Assembly (NCBI GenBank): GCA_035610835.1
Contig: CM069456.1
Coordinates: 25,550,234-25,614,233, forward strand
Length of the DNA stretch: 64,000 nt
DNA from: Ophiura sarsii
Taxonomy: Eukaryota; Echinodermata; Ophiuroidea; Amphilepidida; Ophiuridae
Direction of reading: 5' to 3'
Of the stretch, positions 1 to 12,253 are shown piece after piece; position 1 is the stretch's first letter; each line of letters begins with the position of its first letter. The position numbers were made by a program, and so were the translations under genes. The notes below the pieces were generated by a model, which saw nothing but the letters and a program-made list of their open reading frames with translations, did no database searches and had not been told where the DNA came from.

Positions 1-1350
1 ATTGTTGATCATTAAATCAAAATAGTATCAAAAATCAAATAGGTGTGACGTGTTTACGCGATAATCATGACAATAAACAAAACACCTAAACGCGGTTTTG
101 ACTGAAGCTAACAGAACACACTTAAATCATTACCTTCAAATTGTATTCCATTCAGATTATTAGATTCATCATCATCAAGAATATTTAGTGAATTCATTGA
201 TGAGAAAAAGAATATGTGTTGTATTCTGTTTGAGACACACTCTATAATGTACATAATATCTCGTAGTTCACAAAGTCAGCGCCGTCCATTTGATGTTTTT
301 AATTGTAATGCGTTTTAACAGTGATGATTTTCATGAAGTGTTTAGACTTACCATTTAATTCCGGAATTTCACAGCCAAACTCTCTTCCAGTTGAGTTTGT
401 AAAAAAACACCCCAGGACATGTAGCAACATGTACACCGCTCACACAAAGGGTCACTCACAATGTAATAGAGGACTCCAGTGCAATTCTCGGTCAAACAAG
501 CAGAAAGAAGCCTCACACTTGACTGGGTGGGCAGTCAAATATCATACTCTGTAATTAAAGCATCGGTGACCAAAGACTTTTCCAGACACGTCCTAAACGT
601 GTATTTCCTCAGAAGCCAAAATTCATAAAATGAAGATTTCGCGTGTTTTTCTCCCCATTTGACCCCATAATGTGTAAAATATCGACAGAATTTTAAAAGA
701 AAGTACTCTCTTTCTTTTAAATGATCGATTTTAGAGGTTTTTACGCCTTAACGTGTTACTCGCGAAACGCAACCCATCCCATAATACACCGCTCATGTCA
801 CGACGAAAAAAAAAAACCCGGTTCTACGGTCCTGACCCACTCATCGATTTTTTGATTTTTTCCCCTGAAAATTCATCAACATGGTCCGACATTTTAGAAC
901 CCCCCACCCCCCCTGCCCGTATATGAACAGGTGTTTTTTCGTTGACTGCCCCTCCCGGGAATAAAGCAGACTTGCCAAGTTTGATTTTGGGTGCATTAAC
1001 TTTTTATCTACATTTGCAAGTTTTAACTCAAGACCTACCAATATCTCCATTGGACGTATAATTGATTATGTATGAACTTATGTCAAAAACTAACTACGCA
1101 AGTTGTTGTTTATTTCATGTGCTTAACGCTTGAAGGGACCAGGAAAATGTGTTCAACATAAGAACAAACCACGATTTGATGTTGACAATTATTCTGTGTC
1201 ACTTATTCATGCATAACAGACAGGAAATCGTCTAAATTCAATTTTGTCCTCATTAGTGTTTTCTTAAAATGAAATTGGGATTGAGTTTGGTGTTGGTGCG
1301 TTATACGAAAGCCAAACGATAAGCCTGCAAATATTCTTGGTTATCTAAAA
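1..1350. other. Unannotated AT-rich DNA
   Basis: I see no recognisable gene, repeat boundary or RNA gene here. The short open frames encode no known domain and have low-complexity composition typical of chance frames in AT-rich DNA. Confidence 0.6.
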
Positions 1351-1594
1351 CACTTTCCAAGCGGCTATTAGTTTTACCATTACAAAACAGATTTTTCAGA
1401 AACCTTTCATAACTCCTAGTCTGTCTCAAGAATTACTGAACCAATACTAGGCATGTTTATACTTATTGTAATGCAATTGTCATGATGATTCCAAATACTG
1501 TGATGAAATTCGATAATTTTGACATTTTTGAAATATTTTTAGACATTTTGAAAGTGTCGTGTCGTCTGCAGACGCCTGCCGCGCGAAGACTGTG
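1351..1594 (+). mobile_element. TTAA-type MITE, family A, copy 1
   Basis: This is a diverged member of a seven-copy family of about 245 bp with no coding capacity. It opens with CACTTTCC-AGCGGC and closes with CTGCCGCG followed by a decayed end. The internal words CTGCAGACGCCTG and ATTACTGAACCAATACTAGG are shared with the other copies. The flanking TTAA is degraded here (taaaa on the left, tttaa on the right). Family membership is clear; the superfamily (piggyBac-like, because of TTAA in better copies) is inferred. Confidence 0.8.
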
Positions 1595-2104
1595 TTTAAT
1601 AAAGACAAGTATTAACATGAGTAAGCATATCTATTCTTGGTTGCGTTCTGTTATACACAAGTAGTTCCATTTTGTTCGACAAGTTATTTGCTCGATAAAG
1701 TGTTCTGTTCTGTTGTTGTGTGTTGGCTAAATACAAATAATAACTAATTTTTCGTCCTAATTGTGGAAAAAAAGGAAGATTGAGGGCATTTTTGTCCCCC
1801 CTTTTTTAGTAAACAATGCGAAATCGGTATTTCCAGGACGATATTGCGTGATTGGTTGTGTAACCTGATGAGGACGAGGCCTAACATGCTCATTAGACTA
1901 AAATCATTCAAACAAGTTATGGATGGAATAAACAAGAAAAAAGAACATCATATAATTCCTGAAAAAAGGATACGCGAGGGGACGAGAAACTACTTCATTT
2001 TTTTACTTGGCCTTATAGTTTGTCAAAGACGAACTTTCTACGACTGAGCGTGACTTTTACTATTTTACAAATCTGTATCAGTTTGAACTAAAATGTAAAG
2101 TTAA
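1595..2104. other. Unannotated intergenic DNA
   Basis: No gene or repeat was recognised. The overlapping short frames on the two strands at 1744-2047 look like chance frames. Confidence 0.5.
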
Positions 2105-2310
2105 CTTCCTGAGAACTACCGGCCGATTGGTCAGAAAGATAGATACATCATTTATTGCACCAATCAGAGACATTGTTAGAATAAATGTATCACTAATAGA
2201 GATTGGAGTGAAATATTTTACAAACTGCATTTTAATTGGCTATTCAAATGAGTATATCTTGCAATAAACCAATCAGAACCACTGTAAGATAGGCCGGTAG
2301 TGCCCAGGGG
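2105..2310 (+). mobile_element. TTAA-type MITE, family B, copy 1
   Basis: This is a 206-bp non-coding element between two TTAA sites (2101-2104 and 2311-2314). The ends are imperfect inverted repeats: the left carries CTGAGAACTACCGGCC and the right carries GGCCGGTAGTGCCCAGGGG. An inverted second copy lies at 55263-55470, which confirms the boundaries. TTAA duplication fits piggyBac-type transposition; no transposase is present. Confidence 0.8.
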
Positions 2311-2958
2311 TTAACCAAAAGCTAACCGCCAAAGTCGAGAACCACAAAGCACCTGACGATTGGCTGTATACTACCACATTTAATTATAAATAATAATCTT
2401 AACGTAATAATACATTTATTTGGAATGTGTTTACAGTCAATTAACATTAATAGTTTTCGTTCAATGAAATAGTGCGCGCATCAGACGGTGTCATCCACAC
2501 TTCGCTTCTTTATGGGGTCAAGTTCATATTATTGCGCGGGCATTTCCTTCGAGAATTATACACGCAATAAATTCACGCAACAGGCTCCCACTCAAAAAAT
2601 TAGAGAAAGTGCGTCTGTGAAATCTCTGAATGCAGTGTTTCTAAAAATAAATCAATAACAGTAAAGTGCATGGTGTGATACGTATTGCCTATTTTTATGT
2701 GGATCCATATAAAAGTATCAAATAAATCTATAAATCACCACATCTGTCTTTTACCCAATTTGAATCATGTCTTGCATGACCCATTTGTAACCTGAAGCAA
2801 AATAATGATGTACATGTTGTAATTGGCATTGAGCTTTATTAGAAGAAGAAAAAGCATTGCCTTCAAAAAATCTAAGAAAATATCTTAATTGTAGTTTCAT
2901 TTTTATTGGCTGATTTGACATAGTAGAAATCATTACATTGGAGGGTTTCTACATACTA

Positions 2959-3004
2959 CAGGGTGTATCAAAAAAATAGGGACTCTTTTGTTTTATACAC
3001 CCTG
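2959..3004. mobile_element. 46-bp mariner-type relic: two TIRs, almost no interior
   Basis: CAGGGTGTATCAAAA on the left mirrors TTTTATACACCCTG on the right, with only about 16 bp between, and both ends abut TA. The terminal word resembles the CAGGGTGTCCCAAAAG end of the mariner-like element at 6098. It is most simply an extreme internal-deletion derivative of a mariner element. A chance hairpin is less likely because of the TA flanks. Confidence 0.6.
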
Positions 3005-4466
3005 TATAACAAGGTAATACTTTCTTATTTCTGGTTTGTTTCTTTTTTAGGGACCCATTTGAGCGTTTTTTCTCTTCATGCTATTTGAGGCAGGATTTCC
3101 AGGAGCTTCTCAGTACCAACCATGAAATCAATGAAGGAATCGGGAACTGCAGACAGAATTAAGAAATTATGGGAATTTCCGGGTCAAAATGTATAACTCT
3201 TAATTCCTCCGGAACATAAAATATGCCTGCATGGATTTCTAGACTTTCCATGCTGTTAATGTGTGAATTTCCGACGGTATTTTATGTGCACTAAGTCACC
3301 ATATCCTTTATAGGGGAGGCAACATTTATCTGTCGACAGCAACTATGCCTTATCAGTCGGGATTCAACTAACTAGTAACTCTTGTTTTTGTGGGGTAATA
3401 ACAATAACAATAACAATCAATGTTTATAGCTCCGTCTTATCTAGACAGCCAATTCCGAGGCGCTGTAGCCTATTATTATTACGCTGACATTAGGAAATCG
3501 TCACAATCACTTCGCTTCACTTATGAAGCAATTGTGTTCAACCATATCAGCACTTGTATTGTAATATCACCCTTGTGCATCTTGTGTCTTGTCTCTGGGT
3601 TTAAAGCGATCGTAAATGTGTTGGCCAAATTGATATACACATTTTGAAGCTTATTAACGACACAGCGATGAAATGCTACCTGAAGTTGCCACAATTGGAC
3701 ACATTTGTGTACAACACTGTATTGGTAACGTATTATTACATTGTTATCTGAGTATTTCTTCAAACCCAGAGACAAAACATTGGGTTCCGTGTTCCGATGC
3801 ACATAATCACATGACCGCAAGTCGATTTTGAGTAATTCCAGTCACAACACGACGACTGTCCATTTTGATCACAAAATAGAAGTTCTTTATTTAAAAAACA
3901 TGATTGAATGACTGGAAAACACTCAAAGTAACATGCAATGTGTGATCTAATCAAATGCTATCTACTGAAGATAGCAAATTATTAAATGGGAGTTTATATT
4001 TACATATATTGTCAAGCACTACCTGGGCATGTCTTGACACGTGACACGTTCATCTAGTGGCTACCCAACATTAATTTAGAGACATCCACTAAATATTGTC
4101 TGACACTGAGCTTATCATTTTATAACATAATATATAAATGAATATTTATTTCCAGAAGACTATTAATCTCTCCTCCAATAAAGTTGTTCTTTCTTGTAAA
4201 TGTTACATAATCGTATTAATTGTTAGATGGCGATTAATTTCCTAGTCGATTTGTATATGGCTGATATTCCTTTTTACTGAAGTTCTCCCTATTTTTTAAT
4301 GCTAAATGTTACGTTCCTCTTGTGCATATAACATTTTGTATAACATTACCAGTTTATCAACTTTAAGGATGTACAGTGTTTGTTTCGCAGTCATTAAAGG
4401 GGCACACAATACAATAGTGTTGGAGAATTTTTAAATAATTAACTTCAGAATTCAAGGTGGACATGA
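3005..4466. other. Unannotated DNA with one small hairpin motif
   Basis: No gene was recognised. At about 3957-3976 there is a small stem-loop in which GCTATCT pairs with AGATAGC. Its core word CTATCTACTGAAGAT recurs at about 25228 and 60591, and with one change at about 59862. Confidence 0.5.
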
Positions 4467-4915
4467 ATGATAGTCCACTTACTGTTGCCACTCACAAAAT
4501 CACAGAAACCGCCTAATACCAAGTATATTTGTATTGTGAGTAGTCTTCGCTCTTCTACTCAAAATCTTCTTCACATCCCGGCTACAGGAAACACAAAATT
4601 TTACAGTAACAGAACCTTTGCGATCATAGCACCAAAGATTTGGAACAGTTTACCATCATATATTCGCTCAATGTCATCTCTTGGCCAATTTAAAAAGTGT
4701 CTCAAGACTCATATCTTTAAGTCCATACATAAGTGTCTGATTGTTTATAGTATATTGTCAACTATTGTTCAGTTCCTGTATGTCTCTCATATTTTGTTTT
4801 TGTTTGTATTTTATGTATTGTACTTTTATCTTTGTATTTAAGCGCTTTGAGAACTTGTTGTAAGGCGCCATAAAGTATTTTGTATTATTGTATTATTAGC
4901 TATAGCTGTGGAGCA
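4467..4915 (+). mobile_element. 5'-truncated non-LTR retrotransposon (CR1/L2-like), C-terminal end and 3' tail
   Basis: The open frame at 4467-4841 carries the end of a LINE reverse-transcriptase polyprotein. It includes FAIIAPKIWNSLPSYIR and FKKCLKTHIFKS, matching the conserved AP-x-LWNSLP and FKxxLKTxLF signature after the RT domain in CR1/L2/Rex-like LINEs. The hydrophobic stretch after that signature is probably untranslated 3' region read through. The 3' tail (4840-4915) contains the paired blocks AGCGCTTTGAG and AAGGCGCC followed by short A/T repeats, as usual for such LINEs. The RT and endonuclease domains are absent, so this is a dead-on-arrival copy. Confidence 0.8.
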
Positions 4916-6095
4916 CATATGGTTTTGATACACATTATTGAAACACAAACCACCGTGTACCCTAAAACAACTTCGGTTGTAATTCTACTGACTTCCAGGA
5001 ACAGTTGTGTATTATTACTCCATGTGTCAGCAGACGGGACTGGACAATATCATGCTACCCATCTACATATAGTGTGCAATTCTTGTAGAGCCGTGGACAG
5101 AATATTTGAACTGACGTTTTGTTGTACAAAGAGGGCCGATTTTTCTAAATCCTTGCAAGTGTAAGTTCATACATGTAATACATTTGTAAAATGTACAAAT
5201 CTCAGTTTTCATCCAAATTGAGGGCGCAGCCTTCAGCACATCTCTGAGTACCCCTTTAACTACAGAGTTGTTGTCTTTTAGATCGTTCTAAACGTTCATA
5301 CAATTGGTGAGTTATTTCCCCCAAATATCAAGTTGTTGATGGTTTCTCACAGGTTTCAATCTTAAACATGTTAAATGTTCAGTAGTATTATATTACGCAG
5401 AACATGGACGTCAAAAGTCGATACATCAGTAAATTAGTTCATCTCCCCATGGTAGTTTTAGGTAGTATATACACCAGACATTTAGTTAATGGCACTGTAT
5501 GGGATAATAAAGTAAACCCGAAAGCCAAAATAATATTTTGCATACATTTTTTTCCGTGCTACACAAAAGCCGCGAGCCATTTAGTAAACTAAACATTTGA
5601 GTTGAATCATGGAAGTAACAGACATGGTTGAATGAATCAATGTTTGTTGGTCAACTCCAAAAGTGAGAATATTATTACAACTAAATTAAGGCGTGGCGTC
5701 AGATAGTGGGCCGCTTGAAACTATTATTTACAATCATTTCAATTAATAAAAAGATAGATAAATCTATATTTTTGGTTTGCAGCTATCAGGAATTTCTCTG
5801 GCATCACCATTTTTGTTATTGCCTTATTAAACTGTTCCAGTTTGCTGCCTTTACATTATCACAATTTTACTTGCGTAAAGTAGGCCTGCTATTGGTTTGC
5901 TCCCCTCAGATATAGCATTTTATCTTAATATTTTATATGCGTATCCCAAACTTAGGTTATCGTATATTATTACAAACACGATCTTAATTACAGTAATACA
6001 ATGTTCGCCGTTTTGTAGTTTTCTCTTGAGTTTACCATAACCGAGACAGTCTCACACGACAGCACCTCGTCTACCGGAGTAGTATTTCTACTACA
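4916..6095. other. Unannotated DNA
   Basis: No recognisable coding domain or repeat was found. The frames at 4880-5164, 5404-5592 and 5706-5915 match no family I know and are probably chance. Confidence 0.5.
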
Positions 6096-6155
6096 TACAG
6101 GGTGTCCCAAAAGTCTATGCACGTTTTTGAAGAGTCATATCTCATAAAATATAAA

Positions 6156-6983
6156 TGTAACAATCGGGAAAATTGGGCCCCTAATTTTTTTGTATTATAT
6201 CCAATGTGGCAAGAAGGCCAGTCCTACCAAAAGTTGTGTGTTTCTTAATACATTTATTTGATGAGTCACCACTTCATCTAATAGTTTTGGGGTTTAGCAA
6301 CTTCTGGGCTGGCAACTTCACAAGTTTGAGAGATGACTCATTGTCAGTTTCATCTCAATGTTTTTGGAGAGAAGACATGGTACTTCAGCTCTGCTAAAAT
6401 TCATCCAGAATTTGATATTATAAGAGAATAATTCCAGTGTACAACTGTGTTTTTCCATGCTCTTCTGATTTTTGCCACAGAACCCAACTTGAGGATCTTC
6501 CGATTATCTCTGGAGGTTGGACTGGACATCATTATCGATTGGATTGGATCATCCTGGACTGCGCACGCTAATCTGCGAGAACAGTTGGTCAACTGCAACA
6601 GACGCGTCGTGGTGGATTGAGATACTCCAAAAGAACAGTGAAGACCGGAACTTGTCCATCGTTGTATTTGTATCGTCATCCAGAGAGAGGATACGACCAT
6701 TGTATTGTTTGATTGTTTTATGTTGTATTGGTTATTGACATCATTGTATCATTACATTATTGTACCTGTTTATTTTTGTTTTCGGTTTTCTGGAAATAAA
6801 ACCTAACACTTTGGTAAAGATTTCCCCCCTTGTTCTATTAATGAAGTGTAATACGAATAATTCCTGAGTTAAGCAGTGTGATAATAGATTCATTGTTGAA
6901 CAGCTTGGACGCTGTTGTTTAGTAAAGTTTGCCTCATTTTATATTTATTGTTATCACTGTAACACGGCGACGTACCGGTTACA
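6156..6983 (+). repeat. 5' long terminal repeat
   Basis: This is an 828-bp LTR bounded by TGTAAC and GTTACA. Its 3' 390 bp match the partial 3' LTR at 12254-12633 with at least four substitutions and a few short indels by eye. It contains AATAAA at about 6796, a plausible polyadenylation signal. The short open frames within it are not genes. Confidence 0.85.
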
Positions 6984-6987
6984 TACA

Positions 6988-7005
6988 TTGGCGCCCAACG
7001 TGGGG
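6988..7005 (+). promoter_or_regulatory. Primer-binding site of the LTR retrotransposon
   Basis: TGGCGCCCAACGTGGGGC begins four bases after the 5' LTR. The TGG start and the position are those expected for a site complementary to the 3' end of a tRNA primer. I cannot name the tRNA with certainty. Confidence 0.8.
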
Positions 7006-8603
7006 CTCACTTCATATATAAATTTTAGGAAAATTAGAACCCTAATATTGAAATATTATTATATATATTAAGTGAATCATTACGTACTGTTGACCTGGAA
7101 CCCACATACGAAATCTGAGCCAAGCAAGGTTTTGTTAATGATACAATGTTGTAATCTTTCAATTGTTAATGTGCATGTAAACAGATTAGTATACTAAGGT
7201 CATTAAGGTCAGTGTACTGTAGTATTTGTAAGTTATATAACTTCTACCTTCAGTTTTTAATACTGTGACAACAACAAAATATTATCATTTATAGAAATAT
7301 ATATGGCCGTGTGTTTTGAACTCGCCACCCTTACCGTTGCATGTCCAGATTTTTACATTTTACACCATCTGAGATTCGAATTAGCATATCGCAATAACTA
7401 TTTGTTCTACCCCATATAAAGTATATATTTTCTGAACGGTAATCTCACAAGAAATCCAAATATGCTATTGGAATTTAGATAAGACCTAATGGTAACATGT
7501 TGTGATTAAGAATGTTCAAAATATATCGATTTTTTCATATTTTGATTTAAGCTCAATAATAATTTGTAACCTATCCCGGTCATAATTTTACTGTGCATAT
7601 TTAAGTTCCTCATGCGATTACCCATCAGAACATAATAGTTGTTAATGGTAAACGTGTTGAAATATACTATATCGAGAAGTAAATGAGCACAAACGTTTAA
7701 ATTTCATAATTATTAGAGTTTACAAGTATATTTTTTTGGTATGCACCCTATCCTGATTTAAACGGCATTTTTGAATTCCCCTATTTGAGAGCTTTCCAAA
7801 AATGTATAATTTTACTATCATCGGTTAAATATTTCTTTTGTTATAGTCATGTATGTAAAACCGATGAATTAGGGCAAGTTCACTGTGTAGCGAATAGGGA
7901 AAAAGCCAAGGACAACGCAATCGATTCATGATTACAATTATTGCACAATAGTTGTCACATTTGTTGAAACAGAATCTTATAGAATATAAAATAATCTATA
8001 AAATGAGAGCAAAATCATGTTTGTACCATACAGGAATGAGGAGTTATAGTAGATTGAACGTAGAATTGGGAACATTTTCTATATTCCCCATAGAGATTGC
8101 ACACAGCGCCGCCGCCACCGCCGCCGCCGCCACCGCCACCACCCCTGACTTTCACAACATAATCAATCATATCTCAGCCAAACATTTATAGAAATACCTG
8201 ATTTATTAACACAATGTAGCTAGATAAATAGGCTTTCACATGACACCTCAACCATAGCTCTACCACATTTAGTTGTTGAGTTAATAGAGAGAGATGGATG
8301 ATTCGTCACCAAAAATGCAACGCCACCACCCTTTTTGGGTGGTGAGTTCAAAACACATGGCCATATATATTTTTATTGAATATTCAATTCAAGAAGTGTA
8401 TAACCAATTTCAAAACATTTTTATTCATCCATTGAATCAATTACATCTGTGGCAAAACAAACCTCAAATTACTTATCATCATATTATTACACATCCATAT
8501 TTTAATTTTTTTCCATTAAAACCAAAAGCTGTTTATCAATCATAGTTAAGACATTTTGTTTTTTTCCCAAATATTAATCACGTTACAAACTCTCTAGCCA
8601 AAA
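7006..8603 (+). other. Non-coding leader of the LTR retrotransposon
   Basis: About 1.6 kb lies between the primer-binding site and the first gag-like frame, AT-rich and without recognisable coding. A short GCC-triplet run lies at about 8107-8142. The length is unusual for a leader and may include an unrecognised secondary insertion. Confidence 0.5.
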
Positions 8604-9904
8604 ATGTTCAAGACACACAAACCCCATAATAACAGAACCATCGAAATCACTAACATTCCACCCGAAATATCGGAAATCGAGCTACGAGGATTCCTTGAAC
8701 AGGCAGGGGAGGTCGATTATCTTTGCCTTGTAGAAGATGGGGAAGCCTTCTGCGAGTTTCGGGAAGAAGCCGGTGCGGAAAGGGCGAGTGACCCCTGGAT
8801 ATTACCACCCATCCATGGTAAAGTCTTTCCTAAATGTCACACGAGGATCACCCCGTGTTAGTAAACTCATGGATCCAGTCCACGAAGCAGTGCAGGAAGA
8901 CAGTAAGGCGGCGGCCATCGAACACCACCTGACTGCGTCAAAGGAATTAGGCCTAGACCTCGACATTCAGTCACCCCCAGTTGTTAACATGCCCACACTT
9001 CAGCCCTTTGATATTTCAACCCCTAGGCCTAAACATATCCCAACCCCTAAATTTAATTCAACACCTAAACATATCCCCTGCCACGGCCAACTCCAATACC
9101 TGAACATGACAACTCTCAGACTGCACAGCCCATCATCAACCTTGCCATTGATCAGATGGAGAGTTTGGTGAAGGCGGCCAACTTCAAGCCGTACCATCTT
9201 CCGACTTTCTCTGGAGAGAGGATCCCGCCTCAGGGGAGGTAACATTTGAAGTCTGGGAGAGAGCGGTTGAGAGGCAGAGGAGAAAGGACATGTCCGAGGA
9301 GCGTCTTTATGAAATGATTAGAAAGTCTCTGAAGGGTCCTGCCCTTTCTTTCTGTCTGTCCATGGCTAGTAATATGTCAGTGACGGAGGTCCTGAGGTCC
9401 CTGATGGCTTCGTTTGGGACGGTAGAGAAGGGAATCTCGCTTCTTCAGAGATTTTTCCGTTGCACCCAGAAAGACTCGGAGGATGTTGCCTCCTTCTCCA
9501 GGTGGCTCCAGATGTGCCTTAACCAGGCCATCTACAGGGGTGCCAAGGTGGAGGACAAGGACGGCACTCTTCGTGAGGTCTTTTGGAAGGGCCTGTCCCG
9601 TGGCGAGATCAGACTCTCTCTTCGATACCTCTTTGAGAGTGGGATGGTCTTCAAAGACCTGGTGCAGAAGTGCCGGGACGTTGAGGAGGATCTCCGAGAG
9701 GAAAAGGGAAGGGGTCTGGCCTCTGGAAGGACAGCCAGGTCCAACCCACAACTTAAAGTCCAGAAGGGTATCTCTGACAAACCTCGGGACAATGCTGGTC
9801 GACCTTCTGGTCTAGTCAGGTGTTGGAGGTGTCGTGAGGTAGGACGTATTAGGAGAAACTGTCCTTTAAACGACAACGTGCCTGCTCCAGGGGACAAGCA
9901 GTAG
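8604..9904 (+). pseudogene. gag region of the LTR retrotransposon, frameshifted
   Basis: Two main frames remain. The first (8604-8861) begins MFKTHKPHNN and carries a short region resembling an RNA-recognition fold (EITNIPPEISEIELRGFLEQ), then continues in another frame to 9171. The second (9290-9904, 204 residues) is a capsid-like helical region. Its end looks like a zinc knuckle, CWRCREVGRIRRNC, in which the usual histidine of CX2CX4HX4C is replaced by arginine. The role in an intact element would be particle assembly and RNA packaging. At least one frame change near 9170-9290 breaks it. Confidence 0.8.
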
Positions 9905-9979
9905 GCGCACATAGAGACCGAAAGTCCCAGAGAACTATGGATCGTCTAGTGGGATCCGCAAATGAGGGCGTGATAACGA

Positions 9980-10588
9980 TCAATAGCGTTTCGTGTAGCT
10001 GACTGGTGGACTCTGGATAACAGGTAACCACAATGTCAAAGGCATTCCATGGGGAGCATCTGTCGGATGTAGTGATTAAACCTGTTGATGAACTCCTTCG
10101 GATTGAGGGAGCTGCAGGGCAACATGTACCCTTCCTAGGTTATGTTGAGGTCACTGCATCGATGACTGATGATGTGGCCCCTGCTGGACACTTTGATGTG
10201 TTATAGCATTGGTGGTGCCTAATACCAATTACACAAAGAAAGTTCCAGTTGTGGTTGGCACAAATGTACTGATCCAGAGTAGAGGAAGCTGCATTAAACA
10301 CCATGGTCAACGCTTTCTGCAGAAAATGCATGTCCCCATTGCATGGTCCATAGCCTATAATAGTTTAACCAATCAAGATCGATTCTTTGACCGACAGACC
10401 ATTTGTAAAGTTAAGTCCACTAACCGGAATCCATTGACAGTGGAAGCCATCCAAATGGCTTTTATTGGTGGTTCAGCTAAGGCTGGTCCTGGAGGAAGGC
10501 CATACACTGCTATCCTGGAACCGATCTCAAGCAGCCTTTCAGGAAGCTTGAGGATAAATCCTGCGGTAGTGAGTGTAAAGGCAAAATA
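9980..10588 (+). pseudogene. Protease region of the LTR retrotransposon, broken
   Basis: A retroviral-type aspartic protease remnant is visible. LVDSG, the active-site region, is followed immediately by a stop codon where the motif should continue (about 10006-10020). Downstream comes a stretch with IEGAAGQHVPFLGYVEV, typical of the protease flap region in Ty3/gypsy elements. A further frame at 10209-10589 continues as VVPNTNYTKKVPVVVGTNVL and leads toward the RT. The stops and frame changes make this non-functional. Confidence 0.7.
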
Positions 10589-10590
10589 AG

Positions 10591-11280
10591 ATGTACCTGT
10601 TTCTGTGCACAATATATCGGAAAGACCCATTGTTATTCCGCCAGAAGGATGGAAGCTTAAGATTCTGTATAGACTTCCGGATGCTGAACCAGAGAACCAT
10701 TGAGGACGCATACCCGCTTCCTCGTACTGATAAACGGAAGACAGCCTTCACTACCCCTCTGGGATTTTATGAGTGCAATCGTATGCCCCGGCAACTTTCC
10801 AGAGGCTAATGGAGCGCTGCATGGGGGACCGCAATCTGAAGAAGTGTCTTCTCTACTTGGACGATATCATCGTCTACTCCAGCACATGTGTTTGAGCGCC
10901 TCAAAGAATATGGGTTGAAGCTCAAACCATCTAAATGTCATTTGCTTAGGGATCGCGTGAACTACCTTGGACATGTGATATCAGCGGACGGTGTTTCCAC
11001 AGACCCAGAGAAGACAGAAGCCCTCCGCACCTGGCCTGAACCTGAAAACGTAAAACAGTTGAGATCTTTCCTTGGCTTTGCAGGGTATTACAGAAGGTTT
11101 GTGGAAGGTTATTCCCAAATCGCGAAGCCTATGAATGCTCTGACTGGAGGACGCCCTAAAAAGTGTACAGGAAAGAAGAAAAGTAATGTTTCAAAGACTC
11201 CGCCCCCTTGGATATGGACAGAACAGTGCCAGACAGCCTTTGAGACCATCAAAGCAAAGCTGATGGAGCCACCAGTGCTT
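10591..11280 (+). pseudogene. Reverse transcriptase of the LTR retrotransposon, internally deleted
   Basis: The frame from 10591 contains [19 protein letters not shown] and [14 protein letters not shown], conserved in Ty3/gypsy RT. It then jumps to [17 protein letters not shown], with the central segment including the first catalytic aspartate region lost. The catalytic motif YLDDIIVYSS is encoded at 10854-10883, in another frame. From 10888 an uninterrupted frame carries the thumb and connection (LGHVISADGV, LRSFLGFAGYYRRFV). The deletion and frame changes show it is dead. Confidence 0.9.
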
Positions 11281-11690
11281 GCATATGCGGACTTCTCCAA
11301 GCCATTTATCCTTCATACAGATGCAAGTGGAGATGGGCTTGGGGCAGCATTATATCAGCTGCATGATGACAAGGAGAGAGTTATCCATATGCAAGTCGTG
11401 GATTAAGCCACAGTGAAAAGAATTACCCAGCACACAAGTTGGAATTCTTGACTCTGAAGTGGTCTGTTACCCAGAAATGTCATGAATATCTACGATATGG
11501 AAATGATTTTAAGGTGGTCACGGATAACAACCCTCTGACCTATGTGACAACCACGGCAAAGCTTGACGCCACTGGTCACAGATGGCTGGCTGCTCTGTCT
11601 GCGTACAACTTTACCGTACGATACAGACCTGGAAAATCCAACAACGACGCTGATGGCTTATCCAGACGTCCCCAAATGACCTCTGACAGT
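11281..11690 (+). pseudogene. RNase H domain of the LTR retrotransposon
   Basis: The domain begins with FILHTDASGDGLGAALYQ. A frame change lies at the stop near 11403, and the domain resumes as EFLTLKWSV, TDNNPLTYV and YRPGKSNNDADGLSRRP, the standard Ty3/gypsy RNase H landmarks including the acidic residues. It follows the RT directly, as expected. Confidence 0.9.
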
Positions 11691-12253
11691 GACCATGACA
11701 TTGACTATACACAATATGTTCAAGGAGACACCATCAAGGCACTGATGCATTACCATCAGATGGCATCGCCCATGGCGGAGACACTGCCAATCTCGAATGC
11801 AATAATATCAGAGACTACTGGTGACCCTCCAAATCAACCTGAGACCATGACGACAATGACCATGGCCCAATGGGAAGATCTTCAGACCAAGGACGAGATT
11901 ATTGGTACAGTGTGCGCGTTCAAGAAGATCGGTAAATATCCCAAGGAACCACAAAAACCAGAGGTCAGGATCTTGCTTAGGGAATGGAAGCGCCTTTCCT
12001 TCAGAGAAGGCGTACTCCACCGGAAACGGATGAGCCCGGATGGTGCCACTATTTTCCAACTGGTTCTCCCTGAAAGCATGCGAGAGGCTGCTCTGAGAGG
12101 ACTACATGATGATGTTGGACATCTCGGGAAGGATCGGACCTTGGAGTTAGTGAGATCCCGATTCTTTTGGCCTAAGATGGCGGAATATGTTGCAACCAAG
12201 GTCAGGACATGTGACCGGTGCCAGCGGCAAAAGAAACTCCCCGGTACCAAGAG
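11691..12253 (+). pseudogene. Integrase N-terminal zinc-binding region, truncated
   Basis: Within the frame 11439-12458 an HHCC zinc-binding region is visible: HDDVGHLGKDRT supplies the two histidines and CDRCQ the two cysteines. The protein then reads directly into LTR-derived residues after KLPGTKR, so the DDE catalytic core is entirely lost. The final 60 or so residues of the open frame are LTR sequence and are not integrase. Confidence 0.9.
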
